Of a stretch of 64,000 bases of DNA, positions 12,421 to 22,330 are shown in pieces. The stretch spans positions 124,001-188,000 of the forward strand of contig JAGPYM010000040.1 of assembly GCA_020736575.1 (NCBI GenBank), written 5' to 3'. The notes under the pieces are model-generated. The model worked only from the letters and a program-made list of their open reading frames with translations. It was not told where the DNA came from and ran no database searches. Origin of the DNA: Thelonectria olida. Its lineage: Eukaryota > Ascomycota > Sordariomycetes > Hypocreales > Nectriaceae. The stretch's first letter is position 1. Each line of letters opens with the position of its first letter. The position numbers and the translations under genes were made by a program.

Positions 12421-13502
12421 GATGTTAGTCGCGGTATGTTGAACCGTCTCTTCAGGGTGGATTGTCTGTTGTCTCGATTGTCTTTACAGTCTTGTAGTTT
12501 AAAATGTTATCAACCATGCGTTGAAATGTTTGTTTGCTTCGTTGGATGAAAGGTAGGCAGGCGGCCATAAACCATCACAAGTCACTTTATACATGTTGAT
12601 ATTAACTTTAACAGCTCTCGAATCAATTTATTCTGTCTGAAGGAAGGCATGTAAACGTCAGAGTAAAGCGATGGCGGCAAGACGAGCTTCTCGACTCGGC
12701 ACGAACGCACGTCATGAATGAAGATCGGACGGTTGAAAAATGTGGCGAGTGCGCAACATGACGTAAAGGACCTTTGGTCGAGGATGGCAGCCGTGGCTGA
12801 AGTGTGTACAGGGTTCGACAGTTGGATTCTGGGGCTGAAACCGGCTTCTGGATTCACAACCATGTCTGGTGACGACCATGAGCGTTGAGGGTGTGGGGAA
12901 TCGTCGTAACAGTCCTATTCCCTGTGCTCGGGGATACCTCATATGCCAGCTTTTCGAATAATTCAACCTACTCCACGCGCCCTTCTCCTCGACTCGGAGG
13001 CCATACTTATGTAAGTGTTGCAGAAAGAAAAACTATGGCATTAAAAGATATATGTAATAGTATTATACCTTAGGTGGAGGTTGCGTCGACTCTTGCATGC
13101 CCGACGAGTTATTGTCACATAGCTCGGCGGTCCCAAGTCCGTTGTGGAGGCGCGTTGCTCGCATCACAAATGATCTTGATCATATGATGCGATAAATCTG
13201 TCACCACCGTACAGCTTCCTTCTGCATACCGTGCTGGCAAGCATGCTTAAGGCCAAACTGCTGAGAGCTAAGTGGGGCTTCTCGTCATCAGGTGATGGTA
13301 CCTCTCCAGACTTTAAGAAAGATACCATCGCAGGCTGGCCATCACCGCCTTTTTCGACCACTCAGTTCCTCCCTTCATCTTCACTGGAGCTTTGGGCTCT
13401 AATTAGGATTATCTAACGATGATGTCACTTTTGATCTTCTGGGTTGCATCGAATATCGTAGTTGGGACGCCTTGGCGATGTGGTTAGAGGCGGCCTGACC
13501 TA
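12421..13502. other. Intergenic, upstream of the LEA gene; nothing recognised
   Basis: Holds the presumed promoter and 5' leader of the LEA gene. Several short overlapping ORFs on both strands show no motif or splice pattern to support a gene. Confidence 0.4.
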
Positions 13503-13542
13503 TTGTGAATAGCCCACCACACTTGTGAATAGCCCACCACAC
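13503..13542. repeat. Perfect 20-bp direct tandem repeat, possible solo pogo-type terminus
   Basis: ttgtgaatagcccaccacac occurs twice in direct succession. Read on the minus strand it gives aagtgtggtgggctattcac twice, which resembles the doubled motif inside the pogo termini in this window (for example aagtgagtcggtca twice at 15686-15714). No partner terminus or transposase remains. The link to pogo is an inference. Confidence 0.4.
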
Positions 13543-15009
13543 TCGGCTATGTAAAGAGGAGCAAGCAGACAGGTCGGCTTAATCCGTGTCCGACTCTCAA
13601 CGTGTGCAATCAATGAGTGGAGCACCATCCAATTAGAGATGGGAGCACATGTGTCGTCCGCAGTCCCCTCACAGCATGTGACGTTTGAAAAAAAAAAAGC
13701 TTCAGACGGCCGAGGCCAGACTATCTCACTCGAGTTCCTGGCCAACTCTTGGACAAGACCGCTTCTCCTTGGTCCCCTTCGTGCATTGACCTTCTCTGAT
13801 ACTGCTAATTGCAGAACAGTTCTGCCCCGTATCAAAGACGACTATGCGGAGTTGGTTGCTCCACTTAGGCCTTCGGAATAGCTTCTCCCTACGGTGTTGC
13901 TACGTCCAATGAGACCTTGCAAGTTGCAGGTTAGCACCACCTATCCCGCAAGCTCTTAAAAAATGCATCAAAGCTCATATTACAGACTCGATGCGTGACT
14001 CACGATTGTCAGCTGCAGCCAGAGTATGAATTGGCTGGAGCCCTTTGCGTCATAGCTGTTATCCTGGCGAGACAATAGTAGCACCCATAGGACTTGGCTG
14101 TGCTAATACAGGCCTTAGAATACCGTGTCCTGTGTTAAATAAGGTCGCCAGTTAACGGAAATAACTGTAGTTAGTCTGTTAAGTGTGATACATAAAAGTA
14201 GATTCGTCTTGGCATAGTAACACTAACCGTAACCAGGTTATCCTCCTAAACAAACGGATCGTAACCCTTCCAATGCTAGGCCTAGGGCGACTCACTGCCT
14301 ATGTCACCCCTCCTGGCGGACCTATAGCTCTTTAACTCCTCTAGCTTTGGGAGCTCGGAAACCTCTGCATCCGGCCAGCTTGCATCCCCAGTCGATGCTG
14401 TTATGGGGGCATGTATGATACAATGTAAAATGCTAAGAATGATGACGGAATGGTGACAGTGGAGGACCGAGACCTTCAATGTTGGTCAGTATCCGCGACC
14501 GCTGAACTGCATGCCCACGATTTGATTGACGAAGCGGTGTTGACAACACCAAACAGCCATAACCATCAGACCAAGATAATAATTACGAGGGCGCGTAATG
14601 GCCGATCTGTAGCCAGCGATAATCGGTGATTCGATTGATTAATCTTGCATGCCGTGTTTTGCGATTTGTTTTCCATGTTTCGTGACTCACGATTCCTTTG
14701 CTCTAGTTTGGTGGTTAGCAACCCCCCGCTAACAGTGCTGCTTTACAAGTGATAAAGAAAGCGAGTGTGGCAGTCTCTCCATGATTAAACATAAGATGGA
14801 AGCAACATATTTGACATGCGGACATGGATACATAACCATGTGTATAGTAATAATGGTTTCCCTTAACAGCTATTTATAAAGAAAAGTTTGTATGTAGAAT
14901 GCTGTCTATATCTTTCTAATCACGTAAAGAACCAAAGTGATTTAGCCAAGCTTTGCTCTTCACTGCACGTTCTGCTAAATCCCAACGGTTGGCAGGTTGG
15001 CAGCACGCT
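13543..15009. other. Intergenic, nothing recognised
   Basis: Nearly 1.5 kb with scattered short ORFs of no clear coding character and an 11-base A run near 13687. I see no gene, RNA or element end I can support. Confidence 0.4.
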
Positions 15010-15600
15010 TAGCCTTTCATGCCTTGCGTCGGTAGGCACAAGGGTCAGGCCTCTGAGTAACAGGCTGCCCAGTAGTAATAGAAGCAGCAGTGTCAGCACC
15101 ACCGGGCTGCTCAATACCAGTAGGCGCAGGAGCAGGGACTACAGCGCTGATGGGAGTGATATTACTGCTGTTACAGGGTGAGAAAATAGTGGAAACGAGA
15201 GTGGCAAAGAAAGGTAGGAGTTCCAGTAGCAGTAGCCTCAGAAGCAGAGCTGCTGCTAGCAGACTTATATTACGGGAGTTACCGCCTCAACCGCTAGAGG
15301 AGCTGTTGCTAGTGCAATCACCATCGCTAGCCTATCCAGAGAGGCCGGCAATGTGGTCATCACATGCCTTGGGCCAGACGTTCGGGTGGAGACAGCTGGT
15401 TTAAGCATGAGGATAGATGTTTGGTGAGCAAGCAAGGCTCAGCCGTCGTAAGCACCTGGGAACTGAACAACAGGAGACATGGCACCGGGAACCGTTCTTC
15501 TCGTTAGCAGCGTGGCGACCCAAGTACTCAGCACGCAAGAGATAGGTGTTCCAATAATCGACCTACAGTTTATATTTTGCATTCACTGGAATCTCAAGTC
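15010..15600 (-). pseudogene. Degenerate secreted LPMO-like gene remnant
   Basis: Pieces in different minus-strand frames resemble the end of a lytic polysaccharide monooxygenase: YLLRAEYLGRHAANEKNGSR (about 15570-15510) has the LLRxE...LH..N pattern of the AA9/AA11-type C-terminal part, followed by VQFPGAYDG and a Thr/Pro/Ala-rich tail (ISAVVPAPAPTGIEQPGGAD) ending in a stop near 15018. Stops and frameshifts separate the pieces. The active-site N-terminal His region is not visible. The assignment rests on short motifs and is tentative. Confidence 0.35.
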
Positions 15601-15672
15601 GTTAGACGGTTTGAAATCTCGAGGGTTATTATTATATGAATACTGGCAGAGCTAAAGGCAAACCTGAATATA

Positions 15673-17532
15673 ACGTACTCCACAAGTGAGTCGGTCACCC
15701 AAGTGAGTCGGTCAAAAATCTTAACCCTTAACATAGAACATTAAGTAAAAACACAACAAAGCATCTAATCAGTTAAAACTAATTGCTATTCTCTTCCCTA
15801 GACGTCTCAATAACTACCTGACATGTTCTTGCGCTATGACCGGTCTTGCCGCATGTTCCACAACGCCTTTCCTTCGGTCGCGCCGACCCTCCTTGACCAC
15901 GATTTCTCGACGATTCGGCCACTACCTGCGCATCAACATCCTTCTGATCGATTGAATCCCTCCCTTCATCTAGAGTCATCTTTCCTCCATTACGGAGGCG
16001 TGTCCTTTTTGCTCTGCGCCGCTTACTAAGGGTCTCATTCGCCTGTCGAAGGATCTGGATCTCAGACTTCATTAAAGCCATCTGATGCATTATTGTCTTC
16101 GTGCCCTTAGAAAGCGACTCAATCGCTTTAAAAATAGATGTCGGGGAGCTGCTTTGGTGCCTTTCAACTCGTCTTTTGAGGAGTTCAGACTGAGAGCTAG
16201 CCTCAAGGACGGTCTTTGGGGTCTTCGAGACCCGGCGGTCGGGAAGGCTAGCTTCCTCCTCGACAGGTGTTGGAGTCCGTAGCTGCACATCAAGCTTCGA
16301 TAGTACACTTTCCGGGTCTAGAGGAACAAGCCCCGCTCCTCTAAAACCCCCTCGAATGTTGCTTTCTGTCATTGCGGCTTGGAAGGCGGAGTAAAAGGCT
16401 GGAAAGAACTCGGTCTTCGAAATGTGGGTGATAGAGCATCTGATCAGATGCTCAATTTCTCGACCGTAGGCCTTTTTGAGCGGACCAAAGCACCCGACGT
16501 CAAGAGGCTGGAGGAGATGAGACGAATGAGGCAGCATACAAAGCGTGATGATGTTGTTTTCCTCACAATATAGCTCAAAGTCGGTCGAGTGGTGGCTTTC
16601 GTGCCCATCGAGGATCAGAAGGCGATAGCGACCATTTGATCGGGTCTTTGTGTGCCGATCGAAGTGCTTGATCCACTCAAGACCCGTCTCGTTGTCGGTC
16701 CAGCCATTTTTGGTCGTGGCGATAGCCCAATCGCCCGGGAGGTTGCTTTCTTGGTACCAGCTGGAGAGGTGATATTGGCCCGCAACCACGATGAACGGCT
16801 GGATTGCCCAGCCTTCCGCATTGATAGCCTGGATGACTGTAACCCATTCCCGGTTTCCAGGCTGCACTGATTTCGGTCTTCCACGCCTTTCTGCGGTTGT
16901 GATGACCATACCGCTTGCAATAAGGCCTAGCATAAAGCCAGTCTCATCAAAGTTGTAGATATCTGCTAGGGTGATGCCGTATTTCGCGATTGTGTTCGCT
17001 ATGAGCGAGAACCACTCACGAATGAGAGTCGGATCTTCGCATTTGGCTCTCTGATAATCATATTTACGATTAAAACGCGTCGTAAGCTCTGGTTGTCGGC
17101 TAACGAAGTTGGAAGCCCAGTTCTTTCCGACAGGTGACGCGTCGCGGTCGGCAAGCAGTCGGTTAGCCATTTCTTCCACACCACGGAATCGCGGGGGAAA
17201 TCCTCGTGAATCTAAGTCGAGAATATACTCAATAAGAGTCTGTTCCTCTAGATCAGATAGTTTACGTGATTTAGGGATAACATCGCCTCGGAAGGGTCTG
17301 CCATTATGTCGGTCAAGAAGAGTACTATAAGGGGCTTCATAGATCCTTGCGACGCGTCGGAGACTTAGTTTTGGGTCATTTTGGTAGGCTTGAAGGGCAA
17401 GAATGATATTTGACTCGTTATTTGATTGCGACATGTTTTGTAGTTAAGAAATAGATGATTAGATGAAAAGAGGCGAGGTTGAGGGATTTTTGACCGACTC
17501 ACTTGGGTGACCGACTCACTTGTGGAGTACGT
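15673..17532 (-). mobile_element. Fot1/pogo element B, complete, 1,860 bp
   Basis: Bounded by perfect 48-bp terminal inverted repeats (15673-15720 and 17485-17532), each with an internal doubled motif aagtgagtcggtca. A TA target duplication flanks both ends (15671-15672 and 17533-17534), as expected of Tc1/mariner/pogo elements. It contains one uninterrupted transposase ORF. Identical termini, intact target site and an open frame suggest recent activity. It lies directly beside the hAT element that begins near 17540. Confidence 0.95.
15779..17434 (-). CDS. Fot1/pogo-family DDE transposase with C-terminal zinc knuckle
   Basis: A 551-residue protein for cut-and-paste transposition. It has an N-terminal psq-type helix-turn-helix (about 5-50), a CENP-B-type DNA-binding region (about 55-130) and a DDE domain. 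The likely catalytic residues are D163 (NFDETGF), D276 (LILDGHESHH) and D312 (QPLDVGCFGPLKK), giving DD35D spacing. A coiled, basic segment follows (about 440-490; ANETLSKRRRAKRTRLR). The protein ends in a CCHC zinc knuckle (C525, C528, H533, C538; CGTCGKTGHSARTC). No stop, frameshift or intron is seen. The start is the first ATG, 98 bp inside the element end. Three damaged relatives lie elsewhere in the window. Confidence 0.95.
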   Translation of the reverse strand: MSQSNNESNIILALQAYQNDPKLSLRRVARIYEAPYSTLLDRHNGRPFRGDVIPKSRKLSDLEEQTLIEYILDLDSRGFPPRFRGVEEMANRLLADRDASPVGKNWASNFVSRQPELTTRFNRKYDYQRAKCEDPTLIREWFSLIANTIAKYGITLADIYNFDETGFMLGLIASGMVITTAERRGRPKSVQPGNREWVTVIQAINAEGWAIQPFIVVAGQYHLSSWYQESNLPGDWAIATTKNGWTDNETGLEWIKHFDRHTKTRSNGRYRLLILDGHESHHSTDFELYCEENNIITLCMLPHSSHLLQPLDVGCFGPLKKAYGREIEHLIRCSITHISKTEFFPAFYSAFQAAMTESNIRGGFRGAGLVPLDPESVLSKLDVQLRTPTPVEEEASLPDRRVSKTPKTVLEASSQSELLKRRVERHQSSSPTSIFKAIESLSKGTKTIMHQMALMKSEIQILRQANETLSKRRRAKRTRLRNGGKMTLDEGRDSIDQKDVDAQVVAESSRNRGQGGSARPKERRCGTCGKTGHSARTCQVVIETSREENSN

Positions 17533-17543
17533 TACGCCATACG

Positions 17544-20470
17544 CCATACGGACCTGAATGGTTTATGGTGTATGATTTATATATATATCTATATATATAT
17601 AATCTCGTATGGCGAACTAAACCATATATTGCCCATACGGCAAATGACGTCAAATCGGTCAAGGGCCCACATCTTCCTCTAGAGCGCTGGTGCTTCCCTC
17701 CTCTGCCATGTACTCGTACTGTTCAACCTCGTCTACTTGTAGCCCTGCTGTTATACCGCTGCGAATCCAGCTCTTTAAGCACTCCCCCTTTTCAATTGTC
17801 AATGCTCCAAGGAGCATTCGATCCCACGAAATTGTACGCCGTGCTCCAGAGAATGTACGCTCAGGGTCAGCAGACATGGCGGGTATTGAGAGAATGTCTA
17901 TTGCCATCTTTGATAGTCGGGGAAAGCGCTCCTTCTGCTCATCGCGGAGCCACCAGGCAAGGGGGAGCAGTCGATTGGAATGGGTGGCTGGGAGGTGTAG
18001 GTTTCGTATTCGTCAACGTCGGGCTCTGTGCCTATGACATTAAGCTCCTGTGCAAGCAGGTCATACTCATCCAGTTCCAGCGCCGGAACAATGGAAGGAG
18101 TAGTATAAACGGTTGGCAGGTTCTTGTATTCGTCTTCCCACAACTTCTTCACTCCTGTAAAGATCTTCTTATGCCATGCCTTTGGCCAATTTTTCTGTAT
18201 ATGAGCCTTGCCTCGGGATGGATGGAGAATAAGCGCTGCACCGTATGCCGGGCTCTCATCGGAGAGCTGGTAGTATTTGTCGAAGACATGCCAGCTCGTC
18301 AGTACTGGACCAAGTAGCTGTTGGTTCATCTTGTATTTGTTGAATGCTTGCTGGTAATGCTTGTGAAGGACGTCTATCGTAAATAATGTACGATCGAGCG
18401 TTGAACGATATCCCTCAGTAAGGAGAGTTATCTTCCAAAACGGCTGTAGGAAGTTCCGCGTCTCGCGAAGGTTTTGCCAATCCTGTGGTGCTAAGTAGTC
18501 GTCCACAAGGGCGTCGTAGTACTTGTCCTGATACCACCTGATATGCTCCTCCTTATCAAGAGCGGCATCGAGCAGAAGAAACCATGAGTTCCAGCGTGTA
18601 TCGTTGTCGAGCCTTAGGACTCTGCCGGCACGCCTTCGAAACAGATTATACCGGTAATCGTTCGCTCTAATATGGATAGCAGTATTGTGCAACTTGCCGA
18701 GCGGACCGAGTTGACTCCAGCCACGCTCCTTTCGCTTCTTCCAACCTTGCATCATGTCAATGTTGAACGAAGCTTGGTCCATCTCCTCAATCTGCCTGCA
18801 GGCTTTAAGCACAGCCTCTTTGCTATCCATGAAAAGAAACGCTTGGACGCAAAGGTTGACAACGTGGCCATGGCAACGAATCCGTCGGTGTCTTGCATTC
18901 CAGGCGACGCCTTGTCCATCAAGGAAGTGGCTCAATAGACGACATAGCACGTCATTGGAACCGTGATTATCTCCTGCAATATATCCCAGCTGGCGTGAGA
19001 TGCCGTACTCCTCAATGACTGGCTGAAGGAGCTTCCACTGCTCGGCTCCGCTGTGGCTTCCAGGGCCGTCTATGCCAGGAAGTTCAGGTAAGGCCAGCAG
19101 CGCCTGGCAGGGATCTTTCGTGCCTTCCTGCATAAATTGCACACATATCCCTAGGAAAGCTTTGTGGTTTGGTGAGCTCCATACGTCAGCGGAGAGGTGA
19201 AGCTTGGAAGGTGAGGATTGCAGCTTTTTTCGGAGAATATCTTTGTGGATCGCATATGAGTTTGAGCACAGTTTTTGGACATGGCCGTGGGAGGTGTTGA
19301 TAAGCTCTTCTGCAGTATAATTTGCCGCCATAAGCAGAGCGTGCAACTCTGGCAAAGTATTGCAATTGTATGGAAGATTGCGGACAGTAACCAGCTGGAC
19401 TTGGGCTTCCATTGCAGCCTTTGGATTAAGCACGCTCCGAAGCACTTGCTCCTCTCTTTCTTGAAGCTTAGCAACCTCAATCTCGCCAGCTTTGTTGAAC
19501 GCCTCTTTGATGAGGCTCGTGCGCACTTTCTTGGTTGAATTTGGCTCTGAGCCAGCGGCTTCAACGGAGTGTATCTTAAGCAGGTGGTTGCGGAATGTGG
19601 TAGAGACGTATGTGGAGTACGGTGGGTTGCTGCAGTATTTGCAGTAGAACACTAAGTCTTGCTTTGGCCCAGCGCGCTCAGGCTCGGATCCTTGAGGTTT
19701 TCGAGTGTGTTGCCACGTCGCATCGGCCGTAGTGATGCGTTTGCGCTTTGAAGTTGTCGAAGTGGAAGATTCAACGGAGGGTAAGCTCTGCCTATCAGGT
19801 ATCTCAGAAGCCATCTCGATTGTTGCAGCTATGGAGGACTCGCGGTCACTACCGGTAGGCGTGCGGCTGAGGAAGGAGTCCATCGCAAACAATCAGCAGG
19901 CATATGGCTTTCCACTAGCTTCGTGATGAAGTGTCGCGCGACACGGAGGCGTGGCTAGACGACGGCTGGTCACGGCGGTCAGAAGGTCGCTCAGTGAATC
20001 GAGTGAGGTTAAGGAATGAGACTTGATTTCTACCTCAAGGAGTGGAATCGTATGAGACTATATGATCTCGAATTCTGTTGCTGCCTGCAAGGCAGCAGCT
20101 GTTGCCTACCAGGCAGGATCGTACTAACGGTTTGCCATACCTAAGTGAGCGACTTGATCTTGACATGAAGTCTGACAATGTGACTCGAAGCGATCTTGAT
20201 AGTTGCCTTAGGATTGGAGCTACGGAGACGTTGCCCGGCAGTCCAAGTTGCCCACGCATAGCTTAAGCAACCGATTTGCCGTTCAAGTATCCTTGTTACC
20301 TTATGGATCTATTGGAAAGAGAGGCCTTTCAGGACCAGGAGGATGGTCAAGGACTCAAGGTGTTCTAGTGCCGCTGATTTCCTTACCTGACTATTTTTGA
20401 CTATTTTTGACTCGGAGCAACTTCATCCCGCGTATGACCATATATGGTCATACGCCTCAGGTCGTATGGT
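17544..20470 (-). mobile_element. hAT element (family 2), nearly complete
   Basis: Contains the hAT transposase described separately. Candidate ends are ccatacggacctga near 17544 and its near-inverse tcaggtcgtatgg near 20458-20470, with further inverted ccatacg/cgtatgg copies inside. An AT-rich stretch (tatatatatc) lies inside the left end. No clear 8-bp target duplication is seen, so the boundaries are approximate. Confidence 0.5.
17659..19892 (-). pseudogene. hAT transposase (family 2) with one frameshift
   Basis: The main frame (19892-17898, 664 codons) starts with a Ser/Thr-rich segment and basic KRKR. A BED-type zinc finger follows (C84, C87, H103, H108; FYCKYCSNPPYSTYVSTTF), then the hAT core (LHLSADVWSSPNHKAFLGIC, RIRCHGHVVNLCVQAFLFM, LRLDNDTRWNSWFLLLD). 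Near 17975 the frame shifts; the next frame carries the conserved continuation LAWWLRDEQKERFPRLSKM and the dimerisation motif DILSIPAMSADPERTFSGAR, ending at 17659. A single indel explains the break. Together the parts match the expected length for the family (about 740-800 residues). Confidence 0.85.
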
Positions 20471-20479
20471 TAGAAAGCC

Positions 20480-21094
20480 TGGCCTGGGCGCAGGCCAACG
20501 AGACTAGCGGACTCCCCCTCTTATTATATTGATAAGACGATATGACTTGTCTCTCTCGACTGTAAGTCTACAACTCTGGAATATATCTCTAATCATGATG
20601 AAACTGATACCGGACGGAAGCTCTCAGCACGGTAGATTCAGTGACTATATCGTAACCAGTATAAAGTATGATTCTTACACAGAGACCAGCATGCTTACTA
20701 GCATTTCAATTGGTTTCCTGAGATGAGTGTTAACGGGGGCGAACCTACCCGGTATGCGCCGGATAGGAGATACTTTGCATACTACCTACCTGTAATAGCG
20801 GGGCTGGTATCCCCTAATGGCACCGGGAGGCCTTTCGCCTCTCAGATAACATACACTTCATCATCTCTCACGTTACAGATATTCTCCCTAGAAACCGGCC
20901 AGGTAGCTAATTTAAAGTAATAAAATTAGGTTGCTATTGAGCAGGTTGAAACATGTAATTGTGGGGTCTCGTTAGGCCGATAGTTTAAGTTGTAAGGTAC
21001 TTGGTTTGCCATATATTAACGCAGTGCTGGGCAATACCGGCTAATATATCTTAGCACAACGTTGAAATTTCCCTAAACGTGTCACACATTGGAC
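20480..21094. other. Unassigned, probably transposon-derived
   Basis: Contains short G/C-poor stretches and an attggtttcctgaga sequence near 20709 that loosely resembles a retrotransposon primer-binding site after an LTR end. No matching second LTR or coding region could be found. Confidence 0.25.
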
Positions 21095-21426
21095 GTGTTA
21101 GATCGTATAGTTAAATTAGCACTCTGCAGCAAGCTACAGATTTGGAAAAACTTTTCCCGAGTCACCTAAATCTTAGACAGACTAATAGTCAGACTGTTAG
21201 TCTGCGACCCTCGGATTGGACTACTGGTCGGTCTGGTAGAAGTCAGACTGAACCATCAGTCCAGTCCGAGAGACGTAGACTGGACTGTCAGTCTAGTCCG
21301 AGAGACGCGGACTGGACCGTCAGTTTAGCCCGAGAGACGCAAACTAGACCAATAGTCCGTGGACTATTAGTCTAGACTGCAGTTTGGACTAATAGTACAG
21401 TTTTTAGTCTGGATTATTAGGAGCTC
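21095..21426. repeat. Foldback repeat D, right copy, with three 32-bp hairpin units
   Basis: Matches 7250-7503. Between about 21256 and 21351 three diverged 32-bp units of type cagtccagtccgagagacgt occur in tandem, each with the inverted pair agtccagtc/gactggact. It ends just before a hAT coding remnant. It could be clustered transposase-binding sites of a hAT-like element or an inserted foldback element. Confidence 0.6.
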
Positions 21427-21429
21427 TGC

Positions 21430-21960
21430 TCGATCCTTCTAAACGCAAGAGCTATATTGAAGAATATTGGCCCGACGATGTCGAGATACAGCTCTCAGAG
21501 CAAACCTTGGCTATGCCTGCTTTATTAATACGGAAGAAGGATACGGTCCTCTCAAAGATGCGCTTAGAGCTGCGAAATAAGGCAATACCGGGGGCACGTG
21601 GTTTCGATCGCCTTATCTCCGAGGCTCCCATTGCACCTGCAGAGGATAGTACGCCCCTTCAATGGTGATGTGGTAGGACATTCGTACAGCGTACCCACGG
21701 CTTAGCCGTATGGCTAGCGATATCCTGTCTGCACCAGCAAAGTCAGCAGAGCCAGAGCGGACCTTTTCAGGGGCTAGGCGCACAGCTAGATGGGATAGGC
21801 TACGGTTGCTGATTGAGAGCATTGAAGATTGAGTGTATCGGAAACTGGCAGCGAGAGGGACATATTAGACCGTCAGCCGAGGGCGGGATAGGCCTCCCGT
21901 GTGATCTAGATGCTATAGAGGTTGATATCTAATAGCGTACAGGTCAAATGGGAGCGATTG
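21430..21960 (+). pseudogene. hAT transposase C-terminal fragment (family 2-like)
   Basis: LDPSKRKSYIEEYWPDD near 21430-21480 and the dimerisation motif DILSAPAKSAEPERTFSGAR (about 21718-21780) match the end of the hAT at 17.6-19.9 kb, but on the opposite strand and with frame changes and stops. Everything upstream is missing. Confidence 0.7.
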
Positions 21961-22006
21961 AGAAGTTTTCGGGCTATATAACTATATCAGGTGTTACATG
22001 AAGATG

Positions 22007-22097
22007 TAGTAACTTCAGACTGTGCTTGTAAGTTTGCAGCGCGTGTTGCATGGGCCAATGGGACGCTGGACAGTTTGTGGGTGGCGCGCCCGGGCGC
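22007..22097. repeat. 91-bp block A, copy 1
   Basis: Identical over 91 bp to 53284-53374, starting tagtaacttcagactg and ending ggcgcgcccgggcgc. Its 3' edge runs into a perfect 16-bp GC palindrome at 22084-22099 (six-base stem gcgcgc). It has no coding potential and is likely a transposon terminus. Confidence 0.7.
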
Positions 22098-22101
22098 GCA
22101 A

Positions 22102-22330
22102 TGCCTTGAGGAACGTAAGAGACGAAAGGTCTTATGCTGTTGCCCTTCGACTTAAGCGTTTCGCTCTGATTGGTTGAGCTCGTTCTCGCTTTCTGATCGG
22201 CAGAAAACCCCCCCCCCGTTTGCCTTGAGGAACGTAAGAGACGAAAGGTCTTATGCCGTTGCCCTCCAACTTAAAAGCTTCGCTCTGATTGGCCCGCTCG
22301 TCGTCTTCTCATTGGCAAAGAGTCCCCTAA
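22102..22330. repeat. Tandem repeat B at the left edge of the Helitron-like element
   Basis: Two copies, starting at 22102 and 22221, share tgccttgaggaacgtaagag and the following ~85 bp with roughly 80-85 percent identity. Each holds the 13-mer gccttgaggaacg, which occurs inverted at 32806-32818. It may represent a duplicated 3' terminus of the element on the minus strand. Confidence 0.55.

Noticed and set aside
13639..13881. 80-codon plus-strand ORF
   Set aside because: Contains a poly-A derived KKK run, no recognisable domain and no neighbouring exons.
20480..21094. A complete LTR retrotransposon
   Set aside because: Only a loose primer-site-like sequence is seen; no gag-pol coding or second LTR.
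22084..22099. GC palindrome as the canonical Helitron 3' hairpin
   Set aside because: No CTRR follows within the expected distance, and the palindrome mostly belongs to block A, which also occurs at 53284-53374 without a Helitron.
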